A program made the position numbers and the translations under genes. This document shows, piece after piece, positions 8,728 to 17,321 of a DNA stretch of 64,000 bases. The stretch is from Polaromonas sp047303325 (GTDB lineage: Bacteria; Pseudomonadota; Gammaproteobacteria; Burkholderiales; Burkholderiaceae_C), in assembly GCF_047303325.1 (NCBI RefSeq), contig NZ_JBKBEX010000006.1, positions 62,001 to 126,000 of the forward strand, written 5' to 3'. The notes under the pieces were generated by a model that did not search any database, was not told where the DNA came from, and saw nothing but the letters and a program-made list of their open reading frames with translations. Position 1 is the stretch's first letter, and the number at the start of each line of letters is the position of its first letter.

Positions 8728-10434
8728 ATGAACAAGCGCAACAGCGAACACCAAGGTGCAGGAACGATCAAGACCGGCACGCTCGATAAAACCCTGGCAG
8801 ACGGCCTGACCCGTCGCGACGCCCTATTTGCCGGGGCAGCCTCCTTTGCCTTCGGTTCCCTGGGACTGGCGGCGGGTGCCCACGCCGCGCCGTCCGCGAA
8901 GCCGACCGGCCAGGCCATCCTCGGCTTCTCGCAGGAAGTGACCGTCCTGCATCCGCTGATGGCCGCCAGCGAGGTAGACCAGGGCGTCTGGTGGAACCTC
9001 TTCAGTCCGCTGTGGATGCTCGACGCGGAGGGGAAGTTCGTTCCGGTGCTGGCAAAGACGGTTCCCACCGTGGAGAACGGCGGCATCTCGGCCGACGGCC
9101 TGACCTGGCGCGTCGAGCTGCGGCGCGACGTGAAGTGGCATGACGGCAAGCCGATGACGGCCGAGGACATCCGATACACGATAAACCTGGTGAAGAACCC
9201 GGGCTTTCGCGCTGCCAACCGCAACGGCTTCAATCTCATCACGTCAGTGGCCGTCGAAGGCGACAACGTTGTCACCTGGAAGCTGAAGGAGCCGTACTCG
9301 CCGCTGACTTCCATGCTGAGCTGGGCCTTTATCGTCCCCGAGCACATCCTTTCGAAGAACCCGGACCCGAACTCCCCGCAGTTCGCCGCCGCGCCCATCG
9401 GCACGGGGCCGTTCCGCTTCGTCAGCCGCAAGACCGGCGACCACGTACTCCTCGAAGCCAATCCCGACTACTTTGGCAAGGGTCCGTCCCTGAATCGGCT
9501 CATCTTCAAATACGTACCGGACCTGAACGCGATGTATACGCAGTTCAAGACCGGGGAGATCGACTACATCGGGTTGCAGGGCATCCCCGCCAACTTCTAC
9601 AAGGAAGCGATCGCTCTGGGCGGGCGCCGCGTCCAGGTCGCGACCCGCGCCGGGGTGGAGAACCTGACGCTCAATCTCGCGCATCCGGTTCTCGCGGAAA
9701 AGGCGGTGCGCAAGGCCTTGAACATTGCGATCGACCGGCAGTCGATCTGCAACCTCGTCTATTACGGCGTACCCAAGCCGGCAAACAACTTCCTGCCCCC
9801 GACGCACTGGGCCGCCAACCCCAACCTGCCAAAACCCGAGTACGACCTGAAGAAGGCCGCCGCGATGCTGGACCAGGCGGGGTGGGTGAAGGGGCCGGAC
9901 GGCATTCGCGTCAAGAACGGCGTGCGGCTGTCCTTCACCAATTCGACGACCACCGGCAACCAGCTGCGCGCGCAGACCCAACAGCTCATTGCGGATGATT
10001 TCAAGAAGATCGGCGTGGAAATGCTGATCAAGAACCTGGTGGCGGCGGTGCTCTGGGCCGATTTCTGGAAGAACTCCGAATTCGACAGCCTCATGACCGC
10101 GACAACTTACACCATCGCCTCCGACCCAGACGTCACGAACCGCTTCGGCTCCGGCAGCATTCCGAGGGAGACCGGATCGGGCGCGAACGTGGCCCGGTAC
10201 AAGAACGTCGGCGTGGATGCGCTGCTAGCCCGGGCTCGCCAGGAATACAACATTGGCAAACGCAAGGAAATCTACGCCAAAGTCCAGGAATTGATCAACG
10301 ACGACCTGCCGTTCCTGCCGCTCTTCAACGAGGTGAACATCGAGGGGACGAAGGCCGGATTGGACGGCTACCTGAACAATGTGAATGCGCGGGCGAACAG
10401 TTGGAACACGGCCAACTGGCGCTGGACGGCTTGA
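8728..10434 (+). CDS. ABC transporter substrate-binding protein, family 5 (Dpp/Opp type)
   Basis: 568 residues from ATG 8728 (GGAGACAA just upstream). The N-terminus has a twin-arginine-like export signal: LTRRDALF at about residues 27-34, then a hydrophobic run ending GAHA near 53. The mature part has the SBP_bac_5 hallmarks: WHDGKPMTAEDIRYTINLVKN, IGTGPFRF and an ALNIAIDRQSI segment. It captures peptides or related amphipathic small molecules in the periplasm for the permeases and ATPases encoded immediately downstream. Preceded by the decamer repeat array at 8661-8700. Confidence 0.92.
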   Translation: MNKRNSEHQGAGTIKTGTLDKTLADGLTRRDALFAGAASFAFGSLGLAAGAHAAPSAKPTGQAILGFSQEVTVLHPLMAASEVDQGVWWNLFSPLWMLDAEGKFVPVLAKTVPTVENGGISADGLTWRVELRRDVKWHDGKPMTAEDIRYTINLVKNPGFRAANRNGFNLITSVAVEGDNVVTWKLKEPYSPLTSMLSWAFIVPEHILSKNPDPNSPQFAAAPIGTGPFRFVSRKTGDHVLLEANPDYFGKGPSLNRLIFKYVPDLNAMYTQFKTGEIDYIGLQGIPANFYKEAIALGGRRVQVATRAGVENLTLNLAHPVLAEKAVRKALNIAIDRQSICNLVYYGVPKPANNFLPPTHWAANPNLPKPEYDLKKAAAMLDQAGWVKGPDGIRVKNGVRLSFTNSTTTGNQLRAQTQQLIADDFKKIGVEMLIKNLVAAVLWADFWKNSEFDSLMTATTYTIASDPDVTNRFGSGSIPRETGSGANVARYKNVGVDALLARARQEYNIGKRKEIYAKVQELINDDLPFLPLFNEVNIEGTKAGLDGYLNNVNARANSWNTANWRWTA

Positions 10435-10440
10435 CGCATC

Positions 10441-11397
10441 ATGGGGTCCTACCTCTTACGCCGTTTGCTGCAGTCGCTGCTGTTGCTTGCGCTGGTCTCC
10501 ATGATCGCCTTCGCGATCCTGCATCTCGCGCCGGGGGGGCCGCTGTCGCAATTCCTCGCCACCGGCAGTATGGGGCAGGAAGATGTTGATCGGCTGATGC
10601 AGCAGTACGGGCTGAACCGCCCCTTGCCGATCCAGTACCTGGACTGGGCTGGGAACCTCGCCACCGGTGACTGGGGCCTCTCGTACCGGGACCAGCTGCC
10701 GGTGTTGAAAAAGATCGGCATGCACGTCGGGCCGACGCTGGAACTCATGGTGACCTCGACTTTGCTGGCGATGTTCATCGGCGGCCTGATCGGCATCCTG
10801 GGGGCGGTGCGCCGCCATTCGTTCTTCGATCACCTGGCAACGGTAGGGGCGATGGTCGCCTTGTCCATCCCCACGTTCTGGTTCGGGCTGGCCATCATCT
10901 ATGTGTTCTCGGTGAACCTCGGCTGGCTGCCGGCGGGCAACCGCGAAAACATCGGTGACGGCTCCTTCCTTGACCGGCTGAGGCACCTGGTGCTTCCCTG
11001 CATCGTGCTGGCGCTCGTCTCCACCGCAGTGTGGAGCCGCTACATGCGCTCTTCGATGCTTGACGTGGTGAACCAGGACTACATCCGTACCGCCAGGTCA
11101 AAGGGCGTGCCGGCTATGCGGATACTGTTTCATCATGCGCTGCGCAACGCCTTGCTGCCCATGATCACGATCACGGGCTTGCACGTATCGACGCTGCTGA
11201 GCGGCGCGCTGGTGACGGAAACCGTCTTCACCTGGCCGGGCATGGGCCGGCTGTTCCTCGACAGCGTCAGCAACCGCGACTACCCCGTGGTGATGGGAAT
11301 GCTGATGTTCACGGCCTGTATGGTTCTCCTGGGCAGCCTGATCGCGGACCTTCTCTACTCTGTCGCGGATCCGCGCATCAAAGGAGCATCGAAATGA
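10441..11397 (+). CDS. ABC transporter permease, DppB type
   Basis: 318 residues with about six membrane segments, the first at residues 9-30. The N-terminal layout (YLLRRLLQSLLLLALVSMIAF, then LAPGGP) is characteristic of DppB/OppB, and the cytoplasmic loop that contacts the ATPase is present near residues 218-245 (IRTARSKGVPAMRILFHHALRNALLP). Starts six bases after the binding-protein stop and overlaps the next permease by four bases (ATGA), so one operon. Confidence 0.92.
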   Translation: MGSYLLRRLLQSLLLLALVSMIAFAILHLAPGGPLSQFLATGSMGQEDVDRLMQQYGLNRPLPIQYLDWAGNLATGDWGLSYRDQLPVLKKIGMHVGPTLELMVTSTLLAMFIGGLIGILGAVRRHSFFDHLATVGAMVALSIPTFWFGLAIIYVFSVNLGWLPAGNRENIGDGSFLDRLRHLVLPCIVLALVSTAVWSRYMRSSMLDVVNQDYIRTARSKGVPAMRILFHHALRNALLPMITITGLHVSTLLSGALVTETVFTWPGMGRLFLDSVSNRDYPVVMGMLMFTACMVLLGSLIADLLYSVADPRIKGASK

Positions 11398-12281
11398 GCA
11401 TCGCCCACACCGCTTCGCTGGCGCCGCCACGCCGGGCGCTCGCCGGGCGCTACCCGGCGCTGAGCCGCTTCCTGCGCCACAGGCCGGCCCTTCTGGGCCT
11501 GGGCATCGTGCTGTTCATGACGCTCGCCAGCTTCGCGGGCCCTTGGCTGATCCCGTTCAATGCCACCGACACCGATATCCGGGCACGGCTGACGGAACCG
11601 TTTGTGGGCGCACATGTGCTTGGAACCGACCCGCTGGGCCGAGACATTCTGGCCCGCCTGATGTATGCCGGCCGCATCTCCCTGTCAGTCGGCTTTGCCG
11701 CCACCGCGCTGTCGGTGGTGGTGGGCGTGCTGGTCGGTCTGGTGGCGGGCTTTTACCGCGGTGCGATTGGCGCTGCGCTGATGCGATTCGTGGATGCCAT
11801 GCTTTGCTTCCCGACCATCTTTCTGCTGCTGGCGGTCGCGGCCCTGATCGAGCCTTCGGTCGCCTCCATCGTGGTGCTGATCGCCCTGGCGAGCTGGATG
11901 GAGGTAGCGCGCGTGGTGGAGGGGCAGATCCGGTCGCTGCGCGAACGCGATTTCGCGCTGGCCGCGGAATCGTTAGGCGCGAGCGACAGCCGCATCATGT
12001 TCCGTGAACTTTTGCCCAATGCCGTCGCGCCCATCGTGGTCGCGGCCACGCTGAACATCGCCCACGCCATCCTGGCCGAGTCCTACATCAGCTTCCTGGG
12101 CTTCGGCATCCAGCCGCCGACGCCGAGCTGGGGAAACATGCTGGAGAACGCGCAGAGCTACCTGACCAACGCGCCCTGGCTCGCCATCGTGCCGGGCCTG
12201 GCCATCACGCTTACGGTCACGAGCTTCAATTTCATTGGTGACGGCCTGCGCGATGCGCTGGACGCCAAACTGGATCGTTGA
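11394..12281 (+). CDS. ABC transporter permease, DppC type
   Basis: 295 residues. It has the N-terminal cytoplasmic leader and first membrane helix of DppC proteins, the hallmark HVLGTDPLGRDILARLMYAGR near residue 78 and the EAA loop AAESLGASDSRIMFRELLPNAVAPI. Pairs with the DppB-like protein encoded just upstream (ATGA overlap) to make the transmembrane channel. The ATPase gene begins five bases after its stop. Confidence 0.92.
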   Translation: MSIAHTASLAPPRRALAGRYPALSRFLRHRPALLGLGIVLFMTLASFAGPWLIPFNATDTDIRARLTEPFVGAHVLGTDPLGRDILARLMYAGRISLSVGFAATALSVVVGVLVGLVAGFYRGAIGAALMRFVDAMLCFPTIFLLLAVAALIEPSVASIVVLIALASWMEVARVVEGQIRSLRERDFALAAESLGASDSRIMFRELLPNAVAPIVVAATLNIAHAILAESYISFLGFGIQPPTPSWGNMLENAQSYLTNAPWLAIVPGLAITLTVTSFNFIGDGLRDALDAKLDR

Positions 12282-12285
12282 GGTG

Positions 12286-13353
12286 ATGGACATGAATCTT
12301 TACGAACCCATCCACACCCCTGCTGTCCAGGCCGGCGCGCAAGCGGAGAACGTCCTGGATGTACGCGACCTGAACGTCGCCTTCCGCACGGCAGCCGGAA
12401 CGGTGCATGCCGTGCGCGACGTCAGCTTCTCGGTGCGCCGCGGCGAGACGCTGGCCCTGGTAGGGGAAACCAGTTCCGGCAAGAGCGTGACCTGCCTGGG
12501 CCTGCTCGGCCTCACGCCGTCCGCGCCGTACTGCAGCATCACCGGTTCCGCGCGCCTGACGGCTCGCGATGGCAACGCGTATGAACTGGTCGGAACGCCC
12601 GAGCGCGTGATGCGGCGAGTGCGGGGAGGCGTCGCCTCGGTGATTTTCCAGGAACCGATGACCTCGCTGAATCCGGTGCACACCGTCGGCGCGCAGATCT
12701 GTGAGAGTTTGCGGATCCACCTCGGGATGAGCGCGCGCGCCGCCACGGACCGTGCCGCCGAACTCTTGAACCAGGTCGGCATCTCGGACCCGAAACGCCG
12801 CCTGACGAACTACCCGCACGAGCTCTCCGGCGGCATGCGGCAGCGCGTGATGATCGCCATGGCGATTGCGTGTGAGCCTTCGCTGCTGATCGCGGACGAG
12901 CCGACCACCGCGCTCGACGTGACCATTCAGGCGCAAATCCTCGAGTTGCTGGAAAAGCTGCAGTCCCAGACCCGAATGGCCATGATCTACATCACGCACA
13001 ACCTCGGCACCGTCGCCGAGATTGCCGACCGTGTGATGGTGATGTATGCGGGCCGCATCGTCGAGCAGGCCGATGTTGTGGAGCTGTTCACGCAGCCGCG
13101 GCATCCCTACAGCCGCGGCCTGATCCATTCGGTGCCGCGGCTGCATTCGAGCCGTGCGCGAAAAACCCCGCTGTTCGCGATCCCGGGCAATGTGCCGGAT
13201 CCGGCCGCGCACCCGCCCGGCTGCACTTTCGGGCCGCGCTGCGGCCATTTCGAGCCGGGCCGTTGCGATGCCGCGGTGCCGGTCCTGGAAAGCGCACAGC
13301 CGGGCCATCTGGTGCGATGTGTCCGTTGGCCGGAAATTGAAGGAGCCGCGTGA
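12286..13353 (+). CDS. ABC transporter ATP-binding protein, DppD type
   Basis: About 355 residues from ATG 12286; a second ATG at 12292 is equally possible, and an in-frame GTG further upstream lies inside the permease gene. Walker A is GETSSGKSV (the usual GESGSGKS with G to S and S to T changes, key Lys kept), the signature is LSGGMRQRV and Walker B is LLIADEPTTALD. The C-terminal oligopeptide-transporter extension has the cysteine cluster PGCTFGPRCGHFEPGRC. Its stop overlaps the next ATG (TGATG), so the two ATPases are co-translated and power the import complex. Confidence 0.92.
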   Translation: MDMNLYEPIHTPAVQAGAQAENVLDVRDLNVAFRTAAGTVHAVRDVSFSVRRGETLALVGETSSGKSVTCLGLLGLTPSAPYCSITGSARLTARDGNAYELVGTPERVMRRVRGGVASVIFQEPMTSLNPVHTVGAQICESLRIHLGMSARAATDRAAELLNQVGISDPKRRLTNYPHELSGGMRQRVMIAMAIACEPSLLIADEPTTALDVTIQAQILELLEKLQSQTRMAMIYITHNLGTVAEIADRVMVMYAGRIVEQADVVELFTQPRHPYSRGLIHSVPRLHSSRARKTPLFAIPGNVPDPAAHPPGCTFGPRCGHFEPGRCDAAVPVLESAQPGHLVRCVRWPEIEGAA

Positions 13354-14360
13354 TGCAGCAAAAAACCCTTACTCCACTGACTCCCCTTACTCCTCCCCTG
13401 CTGCAAGTCGAGGGACTGCGCAAGTGGTACCCGCTGGGTGGCGGCTGGCTCGGCAAGCCGGCGCAGAACGTCAAGGCGGTCGACGGCGTCAGTTTCGAGA
13501 TTCGCCGGGGCGAGGTCCTGAGCCTGGTGGGCGAAAGCGGCTCGGGCAAAAGTACGGTCGGCCGCGCCATCCTGAACCTGGACCCGCCTACTGCTGGAGA
13601 GGTTCACTTCGACGGGGAACCCCTGGTGGGCCTCACGCGGCGCCAGATGCGGCCGCTGCGGCGCGCGATGCAGATGGTGTTCCAGGACCCGTACTCGTCC
13701 CTGAACCCGAAACACACGGTCGAGGAACTGCTCTCGGCGCCGCTGGAAATCCACATGCCCGAGCTGACCTTGCAGGAGCGCCGGGACCGCATCGATGCCG
13801 TGCTGAAGACGGTCGGGCTGAACCCGGCGCACCGTTCGCGCTATCCGCACGAGTTCTCGGGTGGGCAGCGCCAACGGGTCGGCATCGCCCGCGCGCTCAT
13901 GACCGATCCGCAACTGCTGGTGGCCGACGAACCGGTGTCTTCCCTCGACGTGTCCGTGCAGGCCCAGGTGATCAACCTGCTGCTCGAGCTCAAGCAGAGG
14001 CTTGGCCTCACGATGCTGTTCATCAGCCACGACCTCGCGGTGGTGGGCCATATTTCGGACCGCATCGCGGTGATGTACCTGGGCCGCCTCGTGGAGATCG
14101 CCGACGCCGAATCGTTGCTGAAAAACCCGCGGCACCCTTACACGCGCGCCCTGATGGCCGCCGTGCCGAATCTCGATCCGCGGCAACGGCGCCCGCGCGA
14201 ATTGCTCAAGGGCGACATCCCCAGCCCGCTGGCGCCCCCCTCGGGCTGCGCGTTCCGTACGCGCTGCCCACATGCCCAGTCGGCGTGCGCCAATGCCGTG
14301 CCCGAACTGCGGCTCGTTGAGCGCAATCACGCGAAGGCCTGCATCCGGGATGACATCTAA
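13353..14360 (+). CDS. ABC transporter ATP-binding protein, DppF type
   Basis: 335 residues starting at the TGATG junction. Walker A GESGSGKSTVG, signature FSGGQRQRVGIARAL, Walker B LLVADEPVSSLD, then H-loop LFISHDLAVVGH and the C-terminal cysteine-containing cap (GCAFRTRCPHAQSAC). Residues 6-14 are LTPLTPLTP, encoded by three tandem 9-bp units. Family members normally start close to LLQVEGLRKWYPL, so these extra N-terminal residues look like a repeat array that has been drawn into the reading frame. Completes the five-gene importer 8728-14360. Confidence 0.92.
   Translation: MQQKTLTPLTPLTPPLLQVEGLRKWYPLGGGWLGKPAQNVKAVDGVSFEIRRGEVLSLVGESGSGKSTVGRAILNLDPPTAGEVHFDGEPLVGLTRRQMRPLRRAMQMVFQDPYSSLNPKHTVEELLSAPLEIHMPELTLQERRDRIDAVLKTVGLNPAHRSRYPHEFSGGQRQRVGIARALMTDPQLLVADEPVSSLDVSVQAQVINLLLELKQRLGLTMLFISHDLAVVGHISDRIAVMYLGRLVEIADAESLLKNPRHPYTRALMAAVPNLDPRQRRPRELLKGDIPSPLAPPSGCAFRTRCPHAQSACANAVPELRLVERNHAKACIRDDI
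13368..13394 (+). repeat. Translated 9-bp tandem repeat, (Leu-Thr-Pro) x3
   Basis: CTTACTCCA, CTGACTCCC and CTTACTCCT run consecutively in frame 15 bases after the ATG of the DppF-type gene. Similar in scale to the untranslated arrays before other genes in the window, but here coding. Confidence 0.8.
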
Positions 14361-14367
14361 GGAGTCA

Positions 14368-14490
14368 ATGAACAAGTTTGCGGAAGCGGCCGGCGAAAAC
14401 CCCCGGATTTCGTTACGCCGCAGTGCATTCGTTGTCCGTTGTGCGTACCCATCCGAATCGTATTCCCAGAGAGAGTGTGATGAATTTTGA
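14368..14490 (+). CDS. Small ORF (40 aa) with a good ribosome site, unknown
   Basis: ATG 14368 lies seven bases after a strong TAAGGAG and opens a 40-residue frame starting MNKFAEAAGENP and ending at a TGA (14488-14490) that overlaps the ATG of the aldolase-like gene (14480). No domain recognised. It could be a leader peptide coupling translation into the next gene, a remnant of a lost gene or chance. The ribosome site and overlap are the only support. Confidence 0.3.
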   Translation: MNKFAEAAGENPRISLRRSAFVVRCAYPSESYSQRECDEF

Positions 14491-15541
14491 TAGCGACAAT
14501 CAATCTGGCGTTTCGCCGAGGATTCTTGAATCCCTTGTGAGTGCCTGCTCCGGTAGCGCCTCCTCGTACGGAACCGACGATTGGACCCGGCGCGCGGAGA
14601 GTGCGCTCGGCCAGGTATTCGGCCGGGACGTTCGAGCCTTTTTTGTCGCGACGGGTACCGCGGCAAATTGTCTGGCCCTCTCCGCTGTGGCGAACCCTTG
14701 GGACGCAATTCTTTGCCATCGCCAGGCTCATATCGCGATAGACGAGCTCAGCGCTCCGGAATTCTTTACCGGAGGGGCGCGTTTGCTACCCCTGGAAACC
14801 GATAGCGGGAAGATCACCGCCAAAGACCTGCACGCCAGTCTCGACACAATGCCCGCCCAGCGACCCCACAACGTGAGGGTGTCGGCGCTCAGTGTCAGCC
14901 AGGCGACTGAAAACGGACTCGTCTACAGCCAGGCAGAGCTGGCGCAACTCGCAGATGCTGCACATCAGCGAGGCATCCACGTTCACATGGATGGCGCGCG
15001 ATTCGCCAATGCGGTTGCAACCCTGGCGTGCGAGCCGGCTGATATCACGTGGAAGGCGGGTATCGATGTACTTTCCCTGGGGGCATCCAAGAACGGTGCG
15101 CTCGCGGCGGAGGCGGTGATTGTTTTCAATGACGCATTGGCGAGAGACTTCGAGTTGCGCCGTAAGCGGGCCGGCCAGCTGGTCTCGAAAGGGCGCCTCT
15201 TTGGCGCGCAGTTTGTTTCGTGGCTCCAGGACGATCACTGGATCGAGATGGCGAGAAACGCAAACCAGACGGCTCAATACCTCTGGGCAACCCTCAAAAC
15301 CCATAACGAAATCAAGCCGACGTGGCCTGTGGAAGCGAACGAAGTGTTCGTGGTCATGAAGCGGGATCTCCTGGCCGGACTCAAGGCTGGTGGCGTTGGC
15401 TGCAGCGGCTGGTACCGCCGCAGCGTACCCCAGTCAATCAACATGTCCGATGACGAACTTCCGGTTCGTTTCGTTACCTCGTGGTCAACGACGCACTCGG
15501 AAGTTGATGTGCTTGCCGAGCTGCTTCATCAGCTCGCCTGA
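14480..15541 (+). CDS. Low-specificity L-threonine aldolase-like PLP enzyme
   Basis: 353 residues from ATG 14480; the N-terminus MNFDSDNQSGVSPRILESL fits the LtaE-type beta-eliminating lyase/threonine aldolase family, as do FFVATGTAANCLAL, HVHMDGARFANAVATL and the PLP lysine in VLSLGASKNGALAAE near residue 203. These cytoplasmic enzymes cleave L-threonine, allo-threonine or other beta-hydroxy amino acids to glycine and an aldehyde. An aldehyde dehydrogenase and amino-acid oxidases in the same run could use the products. The in-frame extension to 14378 has no ribosome site and is not favoured. Confidence 0.87.
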   Translation: MNFDSDNQSGVSPRILESLVSACSGSASSYGTDDWTRRAESALGQVFGRDVRAFFVATGTAANCLALSAVANPWDAILCHRQAHIAIDELSAPEFFTGGARLLPLETDSGKITAKDLHASLDTMPAQRPHNVRVSALSVSQATENGLVYSQAELAQLADAAHQRGIHVHMDGARFANAVATLACEPADITWKAGIDVLSLGASKNGALAAEAVIVFNDALARDFELRRKRAGQLVSKGRLFGAQFVSWLQDDHWIEMARNANQTAQYLWATLKTHNEIKPTWPVEANEVFVVMKRDLLAGLKAGGVGCSGWYRRSVPQSINMSDDELPVRFVTSWSTTHSEVDVLAELLHQLA

Positions 15542-15578
15542 CAGCGGCCGAGAAGTCAGCACCTTAGAAAGCAGTTTC

Positions 15579-16907
15579 ATGTCTCCACCCATTCTTCGCA
15601 TACACAGCGACGACAAGCTGCCCGAACGAGCCGACGCTGTGGTGATCGGCGGCGGCATTGTCGGCGTTTCCACAGCGTATTTCCTGGCCAGGCGCGGCCT
15701 TTCGGTCGCGCTTCTCGAAAAGGGTTACGTCGGCGGGGAGCAGTCCAGCCGCAACTGGGGCTGGTGCCGCCAGCAGAACCGCGACGCGCGCGACCTGCCG
15801 CTCGCAACGCTGGCGCTGCGCCTCTGGGAGGAACTCTCGCGCGACATCGGGCGGGACCTTGGTTTTCGCCGCTGCGGCCTGTACTACGCCACCGACAAGC
15901 CGCAGCAACTCTCCACCTGGGAGGCGTGGGGCCAGCAGGTCGGACGGCCTGGCGGCGTCCGCACCCGCATGCTCGACGCGGCGGAAGCTGCGAGCGTGAT
16001 GAAAGGCAGCGGTACCCGCCAGTGGCTGGGAGGCGTGCATTCGATGGACGACGGCACGGCGGAGCCCGCCCTTGCCGCTCCGGGCATTGCCGAAGGCGCA
16101 CGGGCGCTTGGCGTTACCGTCCACCAGGATTGCGCGGCCCGCGGCCTGGACATCACCCATGGCGCGGTGACTGGCGTGATCACGGAACGCGGCCTGATCA
16201 AGACCAGTGCCGTCGTGTGTTCCGGTGGCGCCTGGGCGTCCGCCTTCTGCCGCCGGCACGGCATCTCCTTACCGCAGGCGAGCGTGCGCGCGAGCGTCCT
16301 GCGCACCCGTCCCATCGAGGGCCTGCCGGCGGCGATCTCCGCGCCGGAGTGCTCGCTGACGCGCCGCCTGGGAGGCGGCTACAACCTGGCGATCAGCGGC
16401 AAGGCGAAGCTCGAAATCACGCCGCAGGGGCTGCGCTACGCGCGCGAATTCATGCCGATGTTCATGAAGCGCATCAAGGCCGTGGAGTTCGGCATTGGCC
16501 GCTCCTTCTTCCGCGGCCCTGAAGCGCTGGGCAGCTGGCGCTTCGACGAGGTGTCACCGTTCGAGCAGATCCGCGTCCTCGATCCCGCGCCGGATCCGCG
16601 GGCGATCCGCAACCTGCTCGGCTGCTTCCAGAACCTCTACCCCGCCTTGAAAGACGTGGCGGTGGACCAGGCCTGGGCTTCCTACATCGACAGCACGCCG
16701 GACGGCGTGCCGGTCATTTCGCCGGTCGATGCCATCAAGGGCTTCGTACTCGCAGCCGGGTTCAGCGGCCATGGTTTCGGCACCGGTCCAGCCTCGGGGC
16801 TGCTGGCCGCGAGCCTGGTCACAGGCGATCAGCCGCCTGTCGATCCGACGCCCTTCCGCTTCTCGCGCTTTACCGACGGCTCGAAGGTCACCGTCGGTGC
16901 TTTCTGA
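15579..16907 (+). CDS. DadA-like FAD-dependent oxidoreductase (paralogue 2)
   Basis: 442 residues from ATG 15579. Same subfamily as the genes at 7306 and 25568: ADAVVIGGGIVGVSTAYFLAR for FAD binding, then EQSSRNWGWCRQQNRD, and the C-terminal GFVLAAGFSGHGFGTGPASG. More divergent in the middle than the other two (for example FRRCGLYYATDKPQQLSTWE instead of FxRCGLLYLSDDEAQI), so its substrate may differ. Lies 37 bases after the aldolase-like gene. Probably oxidises an amino acid or a secondary amine at the inner face of the membrane or in the cytoplasm; no signal peptide. Confidence 0.85.
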   Translation: MSPPILRIHSDDKLPERADAVVIGGGIVGVSTAYFLARRGLSVALLEKGYVGGEQSSRNWGWCRQQNRDARDLPLATLALRLWEELSRDIGRDLGFRRCGLYYATDKPQQLSTWEAWGQQVGRPGGVRTRMLDAAEAASVMKGSGTRQWLGGVHSMDDGTAEPALAAPGIAEGARALGVTVHQDCAARGLDITHGAVTGVITERGLIKTSAVVCSGGAWASAFCRRHGISLPQASVRASVLRTRPIEGLPAAISAPECSLTRRLGGGYNLAISGKAKLEITPQGLRYAREFMPMFMKRIKAVEFGIGRSFFRGPEALGSWRFDEVSPFEQIRVLDPAPDPRAIRNLLGCFQNLYPALKDVAVDQAWASYIDSTPDGVPVISPVDAIKGFVLAAGFSGHGFGTGPASGLLAASLVTGDQPPVDPTPFRFSRFTDGSKVTVGAF

Positions 16908-16962
16908 CGACTCCCGGCCGCGACCCGACTCTCCTGATTTTTATTCAAAAGGACCCTTTCTC

Positions 16963-17316
16963 ATGAGCAATCTCACTTTCTTCAAATATGACAACCTGGG
17001 TACCGCCCGCGATGGCGGTCCGCTTCCGGAACGCGTCATCGAAGGCAACGCCAAATTCAAGAACTGGGACGTTGACCAGTCGCCTGACGAAAAAGTGCGC
17101 GCCGGCGTCTGGGAGACGACGCCGGGCACCTACCGGTCCATCAAGGGCGGCACCTGGGAGTTCTGTTCCATTCTGTCGGGCGTGTCCGAAATCACGGAAG
17201 ACGGAAAGCCGCCGGTGAAGGTACGGGCCGGCGACGCGTTCGTGATGAAGCCCGACTTCACCGGCGTGTGGCGCTGCATTGAAACGACCCGCAAGATCTG
17301 GGTCGTCTACCGGTAA
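16963..17316 (+). CDS. Small cupin-domain protein (DUF861-like)
   Basis: 117 residues forming a single cupin: GVWETTPGTYRSIKGGTWEFCSILSGVSEITEDG followed by VRAGDAFVMKPDFTGVWR and the end IWVVYR. This matches the cupin_3/DUF861 family. An AAAAGGA ribosome site precedes ATG 16963. Located between an FAD oxidase and a 2-hydroxyacid dehydrogenase, mirroring the cupin-FAD oxidase pairing at 6566-8631. Function unknown; five bases separate its stop from the next start. Confidence 0.8.
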   Translation: MSNLTFFKYDNLGTARDGGPLPERVIEGNAKFKNWDVDQSPDEKVRAGVWETTPGTYRSIKGGTWEFCSILSGVSEITEDGKPPVKVRAGDAFVMKPDFTGVWRCIETTRKIWVVYR

Positions 17317-17321
17317 TCGGT

